Shown one piece after another: positions 16,688 to 20,928 of a stretch of 20,928 nt of DNA (position 1 is the stretch's first letter; every line of letters begins with the position of its first letter). Location: the NCBI GenBank assembly GCA_026985785.1, contig JALSPT010000008.1:1-20928 (forward strand), given 5' to 3'. A program made the translations under genes and the position numbers. Origin of the DNA: Anaerolineales bacterium (lineage in GTDB: Bacteria; Chloroflexota; Anaerolineae; Anaerolineales; DRMV01). The notes below the pieces were generated by a model. It was not told where the DNA came from and did no database searches. It was given only the letters and a program-made list of their open reading frames with translations.

Positions 16688-17671
16688 ATGGCAGATGCGC
16701 AGAAAAAGAAAAGCAACAAATGGAAGGAAATCGGGCTGCCGCTGGGCATTGCCGTGGTGTTGAGTGGGCTGGGGTGGTATTTCTTCCCGCCAGTGATGCC
16801 CCACATTCAGCTGCCTGCCGAGCCGGTGCTGGAACAGCCGTTGCTCCGCCTTGGTGGCATTTGGGGCGATATTTACCTCACCAACACCCTGGTTGCCACC
16901 CTGCTGATTGATGTGGTGCTTTTGGGGTTGGTGTGGGCAGTACAAAAAGCAGCCCGGAGCGGCGATTTGATCCCGCGCGGCATCAGCGGCGTGCTGGAAG
17001 CCACCCTGGAAGCAATTTACAACCTCACGGAGACAACGGCGGGTAAGTGGACGGAGACCATTTTCCCCTATTTTGCCACCTTTTTCCTGGTTGTCCTGAT
17101 CGCCAACTGGACGGAACTTCTGCCGGGGGTGGACAGTATTGGATGGTTGCACCATGTGGAAGAAGGGGTAAAGGGTTTTGGCCATGTAGGCCCATTTCTG
17201 ATGAAGAAGCCGGGTGATTTCCAGGTGATGGCGTGGGTGCGTGTCGCCTCGACCGACCTCAATTTCACCATTGCTCTGGCGCTGGTCTCCGTGTTCATGA
17301 CCCAGGTCATTGGGGTGCGGGCTTTGGGTTTGCCGTATTTCAAAAAGTTTTTCAACATCGAAGCCATCTTCAAAGTCAAGCCGATGTACATGGGTGTGAT
17401 CGATTTCTTCGTCAGTATCCTGGAGATCATCTCCGAGGTGGCGAAGATCATTTCGTTCTCTTTCCGGTTGTTTGGTAACCTGTTTGCTGGCTCGGTGATG
17501 TTGTTCGTTTTGGGCTACCTTGTGCCCATTTTGCTGCAGTCGGGCGTGCTGCTGCTGGAGGCGTTTGTGGGTATCGTGCAGGCGCTGGTGTTCGGTATGC
17601 TGACCCTGATGTTCATGGCGCTGGCGACGCATCCCCACGGCGGTGAAGAGCACGGCGAAGCCCACGCATGA
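16688..17671 (+). CDS. atpB: ATP synthase F0 subunit a
   Basis: The predicted protein has 327 residues, a membrane subunit forming the two proton half-channels against the c ring. Conserved elements are FFLVVLIANWTELLPG, TDLNFTIALALVSVFMTQ and the essential Arg260 in SFSFRLFGNLFAGSVMLF (equivalent to E. coli Arg210), then a C-terminal helix VQALVFGMLTLMFMALA. GGAGGT lies 9 bp before the ATG at 16688. An in-frame GTG overlapping the upstream stop codon (16658) would add ten residues and is disfavoured. The His-rich end (HPHGGEEHGEAHA) is common in subunit a proteins. Confidence 0.95.
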   Translation: MADAQKKKSNKWKEIGLPLGIAVVLSGLGWYFFPPVMPHIQLPAEPVLEQPLLRLGGIWGDIYLTNTLVATLLIDVVLLGLVWAVQKAARSGDLIPRGISGVLEATLEAIYNLTETTAGKWTETIFPYFATFFLVVLIANWTELLPGVDSIGWLHHVEEGVKGFGHVGPFLMKKPGDFQVMAWVRVASTDLNFTIALALVSVFMTQVIGVRALGLPYFKKFFNIEAIFKVKPMYMGVIDFFVSILEIISEVAKIISFSFRLFGNLFAGSVMLFVLGYLVPILLQSGVLLLEAFVGIVQALVFGMLTLMFMALATHPHGGEEHGEAHA

Positions 17672-17687
17672 AGTTGGCCTTTTTACC

Positions 17688-17702
17688 TTTAGAAATTCTA
17701 AA
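17688..17702 (+). promoter_or_regulatory. A/T-rich hairpin in the atpE leader
   Basis: TTTAGAA and TTCTAAA are perfect inverted repeats around a single A, in an unusually A/T-rich 45-bp gap between atpB and atpE, just before the GGAGGT site. It is probably a translation-enhancing or mRNA-processing leader for the highly needed c subunit; that role is inferred. Confidence 0.35.
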
Positions 17703-17723
17703 AAACGGAGGTTGAAAACAACG

Positions 17724-17966
17724 ATGGATCCTCAAAGCATTGTTACGGCTGCAAAATTGATTGGTGCCGGCCTCGCGATGATCGGCGCGATGGGCGGCGG
17801 GATTGGCATTGGCCTTTCGGCACACGGTGCGGTGCAGGGTATTGCTCGGAATCCTGATGTGGCAGGTCAGGTGCAGACCAACATGATTTTGGGCATTGCG
17901 TTTGCGGAAGCAGTGGCTATTTACTGCCTGGTGGTGGCGCTGTTGATCCTCTTCGTGGTGAAATAG
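17724..17966 (+). CDS. atpE: ATP synthase F0 subunit c
   Basis: The predicted protein has 80 residues in two helices joined by the polar loop ARNP. The glycine-rich first helix (GAMGGGIGIGL) packs the ring. The ion-binding carboxylate is Glu62 in AFAEAVAIYCLV. The residues that mark sodium-binding rings (a Gln in helix 1 and Ser/Thr after the Glu) are Ile29, Ala63 and Val64 here, so proton coupling is inferred. The ATG at 17724 has GGAGGT 11 bp upstream, preceded by an A/T-rich stretch with a small hairpin (17688-17702). Upstream in-frame codons would overlap atpB. Confidence 0.95.
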   Translation: MDPQSIVTAAKLIGAGLAMIGAMGGGIGIGLSAHGAVQGIARNPDVAGQVQTNMILGIAFAEAVAIYCLVVALLILFVVK

Positions 17967-18002
17967 TATCCTTGCCCCCGAGTGACCTGAAGGAGGTCTG
18001 CG

Positions 18003-18752
18003 TTGGAAGCCTTACAGAATTTAGGCATTAATTTGGGCTACTTGATCGTCCAGATCGTCAACTTTGGCGTGATGTTCTGGGTGCTCAAGAAATGGGCGTA
18101 TCCGCCCATCATGGAGATGCTGGAGAAGCGCCGCCAGATCATCGCTAAGGGGCTGGAAGATGCCCGTGTGGCTGCTGAGGCTCGCGCCAATGCCGAGAAA
18201 GAGGCGGAAAAGATTTTGGCCGAAGCGCGCGCCAAGGCCAGCCAGATTGTGCGGGAAGCCAGCGAGCGCGCCGAGGCGGTGGGGCGTGAGATCAAAGCCC
18301 AGGCCGAGGCGGAAGCCGCTCGCATTCGCGCCGAGGCCGTCGAAGCGGCCCAGGCCGAGCGAGAGCGCATTTTGCGCGAACTGCGTAGCCAGGTGGCGAT
18401 GTTGGCCATTGCGGCGGCCCAGAAACTGATTGGCACGGCTCTGGACGAGCAGCGCCAGCGCCAGTTGCTGGATGCGTTCTTCTCCGGCATCGAAGGCGGC
18501 AAGGTTACCGTCTTGGATGAACTGGAAGACGCCGTGGCCGATAGCGCCGAGGTGATCAGCGCCTTGCCCTTGACCGAGGAAGAGCAGGAGACGATCAAAA
18601 AGAACCTGTTTGCCAAACTCGGTAGAGAAATCCCGGTGACCTTCAAAGTGGATCCTACCATCATGGGCGGCGTGATCATTCGCGTCGGCGACAAAGTGCT
18701 CGACGACTCGGTGAGCGGCCATCTGCAGGAATTGCGTGAAGCACTGATCTGA
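18003..18752 (+). CDS. atpF: ATP synthase subunit b fused to C-terminal domain of delta
   Basis: The predicted protein has 249 residues. Residues 1-160 are a normal b subunit: one membrane helix (LGYLIVQIVNFGVMFWVL), then WAYPPIMEMLEKRRQ and a long Ala/Glu-rich stalk helix, ending AAQKLIGTALDEQRQRQLLDAF. After a linker (about 165-180), residues 183-249 match the C-terminal domain of subunit delta: VISALPLTEEEQE, VTFKVDPTIMGGVIIRVGDKVLDDSV and GHLQELREAL. The N-terminal helical bundle of delta (about 105 residues, which binds alpha) has no counterpart. The TTG start at 18003 is set by a near-perfect AAGGAGGT five bases upstream. No atpA follows; a terminator does. Mycobacterial b-delta fusions contain the whole delta, so this one differs. 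Confidence 0.9.
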   Translation: MEALQNLGINLGYLIVQIVNFGVMFWVLKKWAYPPIMEMLEKRRQIIAKGLEDARVAAEARANAEKEAEKILAEARAKASQIVREASERAEAVGREIKAQAEAEAARIRAEAVEAAQAERERILRELRSQVAMLAIAAAQKLIGTALDEQRQRQLLDAFFSGIEGGKVTVLDELEDAVADSAEVISALPLTEEEQETIKKNLFAKLGREIPVTFKVDPTIMGGVIIRVGDKVLDDSVSGHLQELREALI

Positions 18753-18813
18753 CAATGGGTTGAGGTTTCATAGCAATGAGGAGCGGCACTGTCGCTCCGC
18801 GTGGCGAAACCAG

Positions 18814-18847
18814 GCGCCCGGGGCATTCAGCCGCGGGCGCTTTTCTT
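18814..18847 (+). terminator. rho-independent terminator after atpF
   Basis: GCGCCCG (18814-18820) pairs with CGGGCGC (18834-18840) around a 13-base loop and is followed by TTTTCTT. It lies about 60 bp after the atpF stop and shows that the atp transcript normally ends here, before murE. Confidence 0.75.
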
Positions 18848-18869
18848 GTTGCACCCTCCAACCAAGTAA

Positions 18870-18897
18870 CCCTGCCCCCTAACCCCCTAACCTCCCC
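18870..18897 (-). other. four G-runs on the minus strand before murE (possible G-quadruplex)
   Basis: The + strand has C-runs at 18870-18872, 18875-18879, 18883-18887 and 18894-18897, spaced by 2, 3 and 6 bases (TG, TAA, TAACCT). The minus (template) strand could form a G-quadruplex, or the + strand an i-motif, directly before the murE ATG at 18899. Confidence 0.45.
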
Positions 18898-18898
18898 T

Positions 18899-20479
18899 AT
18901 GCCCTCTCCCCGTCCGATTTTCTTAGCCGACCTGCTGACTGCCCTGCCTTACCGCGTCGCCGTGCCCGAGGAGGAAGTTTGGGTTTCCGGCATTGCCTCG
19001 GATTCCCGCCAAGTGCGCCGCGGCGACCTGTTCATCGCCATCCCCGGCGTGGCGGTGGACGGCCACCGCTTCATCCCCGCGGCGGTGGCACGCGGCGCTT
19101 CGGCGGTGGTGGGTGAGCGCCCGGAAGCCGATTTCGCCGGCCTGCGCGTGCCTTACGTGCGGGTGCGCGATGCCCGTGAGGCGCTGGCTTACCTGACGGC
19201 GGCGTATTACGGCCACCCCGCCCATCACCTCACCATGATTGGCGTCACCGGCACGGACGGCAAGACCACCACCGCGAACTTCATTTTCCACATCCTCAAA
19301 GCCGCGGGCATTCCGGTGGGGATGATTTCCACTGTGAACGCCGTGGTGGGCGAGCGGGTGCTGGATACCGGCTTCCACACCACCACCCCGCCCGCGCCGC
19401 AAACCCAGGCGTATTTGGCCGAAATGGTGGCTGCCGGCCTCACCCACGCGGTGCTGGAAGCCACCTCCCACGGCCTGGCGCAGCATCGCGTCACCGCCTG
19501 TGAGTTCGACATCGGCGTGGTGACCAATATCACCCACGAGCACCTCGATTACCACGGCTCCCGCCAGGCTTATTTCGAGGCCAAGGCGCGCCTCTTTGAC
19601 ATGCTGGCCGAGACGCCGCCCAAGCCCCACGGCAACCCCCGCCTCGCGGTGCTCAACCGCGATGACGAGGATTCCTACGCCTTTCTCAAGCCCCGCCTGA
19701 GCGTGCCCGCTGTGACCTATGGCTTGCATCCCGAAGCCGACGTGCGCGCCGAGGCCGTGGAGCACACGCCCGCCGGGCTGCGCTTCGTGGCCGTGGGGCC
19801 GGGATTTCGCTTTCCCGTGGCTTCGCCGTTGGTGGGCGCGTACAATGTGAGCAACATGCTGGCGGCCATTGCGGCCACCGTGGTGGGGCTGGGCATCGCA
19901 CCGGAAGTCGCGCGGCAGGGCGTCGCCGCGCTGGAGGGCATCCCCGGACGCATGGAGCGCATTGACCTGGGGCAGCCCTTCACCGCCATCGTGGATTTTG
20001 CCCACACACCCAACGCCCTGCGCCGCGCCCTGGAAACCGCCCGCCGGATGACGACCGGGCGCGTGATTGCCGTCTTTGGCTCTGCGGGCCTGCGCGACCG
20101 CGAGAAGCGCCGCCTGATGGCCGCAACCGCTGCTCAACTGGCCGACGTCACGGTGCTCACGGCGGAAGACCCGCGCACCGAATCGCTGGATGCGATTTTG
20201 GCCGAAATGGCCGCCGGCGCAGCATCCCAGGGCGGGGTGGAAGGCGAAACCTTCTTTCGCATCCCCGACCGGCGGGAAGCCATCCGCGCCGCGGTACGCA
20301 TGGCGCAGCCGGGCGACGTGGTCATCGTGTGCGGCAAAGGGCACGAGCAGTCCATGTGCTTCGGCGAAACCGAATATCCCTGGGACGACCGCGTCGCGCT
20401 GCGGGCCGCCCTGGCCGAGCATCTGGGCGTTCCTGGTCCTGAAATGCCGTACCTGCCGCCAGTTGCGAATGATGAATGA
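18899..20479 (+). CDS. murE: MurE-type UDP-MurNAc-tripeptide synthetase
   Basis: The predicted protein has 526 residues with the three Mur-ligase domains: substrate-binding N-terminus (GIASDSRQVRRGDLFIAIPG), central ATPase with P-loop TGTDGKTTT (117-125), TTTPP, EATSHGLAQHRV, TNITHEHLDYHGS and the carbamylated-Lys position K229 (YFEAKARLF), and a C-terminal domain with AYNVSNMLAAIAA, GRMERI, VDFAHTP, REKRRLM, EDPR (423-426) and VCGKGHE. MurE adds the third amino acid of the peptidoglycan stem. The diaminopimelate-type motif DNPR reads EDPR here, so the amino acid added (DAP, Lys or ornithine) is uncertain. The ATG at 18899 has no clear ribosome site. A 41-codon upstream extension exists but would be translated through the terminator hairpin. 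Confidence 0.9.
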   Translation: MPSPRPIFLADLLTALPYRVAVPEEEVWVSGIASDSRQVRRGDLFIAIPGVAVDGHRFIPAAVARGASAVVGERPEADFAGLRVPYVRVRDAREALAYLTAAYYGHPAHHLTMIGVTGTDGKTTTANFIFHILKAAGIPVGMISTVNAVVGERVLDTGFHTTTPPAPQTQAYLAEMVAAGLTHAVLEATSHGLAQHRVTACEFDIGVVTNITHEHLDYHGSRQAYFEAKARLFDMLAETPPKPHGNPRLAVLNRDDEDSYAFLKPRLSVPAVTYGLHPEADVRAEAVEHTPAGLRFVAVGPGFRFPVASPLVGAYNVSNMLAAIAATVVGLGIAPEVARQGVAALEGIPGRMERIDLGQPFTAIVDFAHTPNALRRALETARRMTTGRVIAVFGSAGLRDREKRRLMAATAAQLADVTVLTAEDPRTESLDAILAEMAAGAASQGGVEGETFFRIPDRREAIRAAVRMAQPGDVVIVCGKGHEQSMCFGETEYPWDDRVALRAALAEHLGVPGPEMPYLPPVANDE

Positions 20480-20535
20480 GGAATTGCGCCCCGTCATTCG
20501 CAATTCGCAATTCGTAACCCGCCATTCGTAATTTT
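20464..20535. repeat. ATTCG-rich repeat with inverted arms at the 3' end of murE
   Basis: GCGAATGA (20464-20471) pairs with TCATTCGC (20494-20501), and the stretch from 20494 contains degenerate direct repeats of CAATTCG/CATTCG. The left arm lies within the last codons of murE, so the final residues (VANDE) may derive from the repeat. Similar CATTC-rich sequence precedes the YbaK-like gene at 6130-6155. Confidence 0.5.
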
Positions 20536-20551
20536 CCCCTGAGGCCCCCTC

Positions 20552-20928
20552 ATGTCCTCTTCCTCTTCCTTCCCCTCCCCCGATCGCCTTCGCCGCCTGG
20601 AAAACTTCGGGCACAGCATCGCAGCCCCTGGCTACGTTTACCGACCGACCCACGCCGAGCAGATCGCCGACCTGTTACGGCAGGCGCAGGCGCGCGGCCT
20701 GCGGGTGGCGCTGCGGGGCGCAGGCCGCAGTTACGGCGACGCGCACCTGGCTTCCGGCGGCGTGGTGCTCGATTTGCGCCGCATGAACCGCGTGCTGGAC
20801 TGGAACCCCGGGAGCGGCGAAATCACCGTCGAGCCGGGCGTGACCATCGAGCGGCTGTGGCAGTATGTTTTGGAGGATGGCTGGTGGCCTGCGGTGGTGC
20901 CCGGCACCATGCGCCCGACCATCGGCGG
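20552..20928 (+). CDS. FAD-dependent oxidoreductase (PCMH-type), 5' part
   Basis: The first 125 codons are visible and the frame is open to the window edge. After a Ser/Pro-rich start the sequence reads SIAAPGYVYRPTHAEQIADLL, then LRGAGRSYGDAHL (the FAD pyrophosphate-binding loop, about residues 57-69), GGVVLDLRRMNRVLDW, ITVEPGVTIERLW and VVPGTMRPTIGG. This is the N-terminal FAD-binding domain of the VAO/PCMH superfamily, closest in pattern to DprE1-like decaprenylphosphoryl-ribose oxidases and aldonolactone oxidases. The substrate domain is beyond the window, so the reaction is not assigned. The ATG follows the pyrimidine-rich GAGGCCCCCTC. It may be co-transcribed with murE, 72 bp upstream. 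Confidence 0.8.
   Translation, partial: MSSSSSFPSPDRLRRLENFGHSIAAPGYVYRPTHAEQIADLLRQAQARGLRVALRGAGRSYGDAHLASGGVVLDLRRMNRVLDWNPGSGEITVEPGVTIERLWQYVLEDGWWPAVVPGTMRPTIG

Noticed and set aside
18875..18892. Telomere-like repeat (CCCCCTAA twice)
   Set aside because: Only two units inside an ordinary intergenic leader; nothing else suggests a linear chromosome end.
18776..18898. N-terminal extension of murE
   Set aside because: It would translate through the terminator hairpin and encodes no conserved sequence before the normal MurE N-terminus at 18899.
18923..20653. A 576-codon open frame on the minus strand
   Set aside because: Antisense to murE with low-complexity His/Gly/Arg composition and no recognisable domain.

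Overview
The window is about 21 kb of GC-rich bacterial chromosome (coding regions look roughly 60-65 % G+C). Almost every gene lies on the + strand. The exceptions are one coiled-coil protein gene and one tRNA-Ser gene. The gene set suggests a Chloroflexota bacterium, probably near the Anaerolineae: a coiled-coil protein with a nuclease-like tail, a DUF711 protein, ornate intergenic palindromes and respiratory genes in short operons. This assignment is inference from gene content, not from a marker gene.

Left part (1-8029), mixed metabolism and accessory genes: the 3' end of a MenC-type o-succinylbenzoate synthase / N-acylamino-acid racemase; a convergent coiled-coil protein with a PD-(D/E)XK-like tail; a DUF711 (UPF0210) protein; UDP-glucose 6-dehydrogenase; a SAM methyltransferase with a C-terminal zinc ribbon; a lower-GC small nuclease-like protein followed by a 427-bp noncoding stretch holding a palindromic repeat; a YbaK-type tRNA deacylase; and a membrane-anchored Ig/beta-propeller protein. 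A tRNA-Ser(GGA) gene with its own promoter and an encoded CCA end faces leftward at 8064-8158.

Central and right part (8281-18847), energy conservation: one operon encodes the membrane arm of complex I (nuoA-H-J-K-L-M-N) and ends at a strong terminator. A second begins at once with its own promoter and encodes the F0 sector of ATP synthase (AtpI-like, a, c, and a b subunit fused to the C-terminal part of delta). It also ends at a terminator. The hydrophilic complex I genes (nuoB, C, D, E, F, G, I) and the F1 genes (atpA, G, D, C) are absent, so the proton-moving modules of both machines lie side by side without their catalytic partners. The assembled enzymes would need those partners from elsewhere in the genome. 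This arrangement, and the truncated b-delta fusion, are the most notable things in the window.

Right end (18899-20928): a MurE-type Mur ligase, then the start of an FAD-dependent oxidoreductase related to DprE1 and aldonolactone oxidases, cut by the window edge.

Recurring themes: six putative promoters share an extended -10 (TGN then TANNAT) and mostly lack a good -35. The operon genes have strong Shine-Dalgarno sites. Three genes (the YbaK-like gene, murE and the FAD oxidase) instead follow pyrimidine-rich leaders with weak or no such site.
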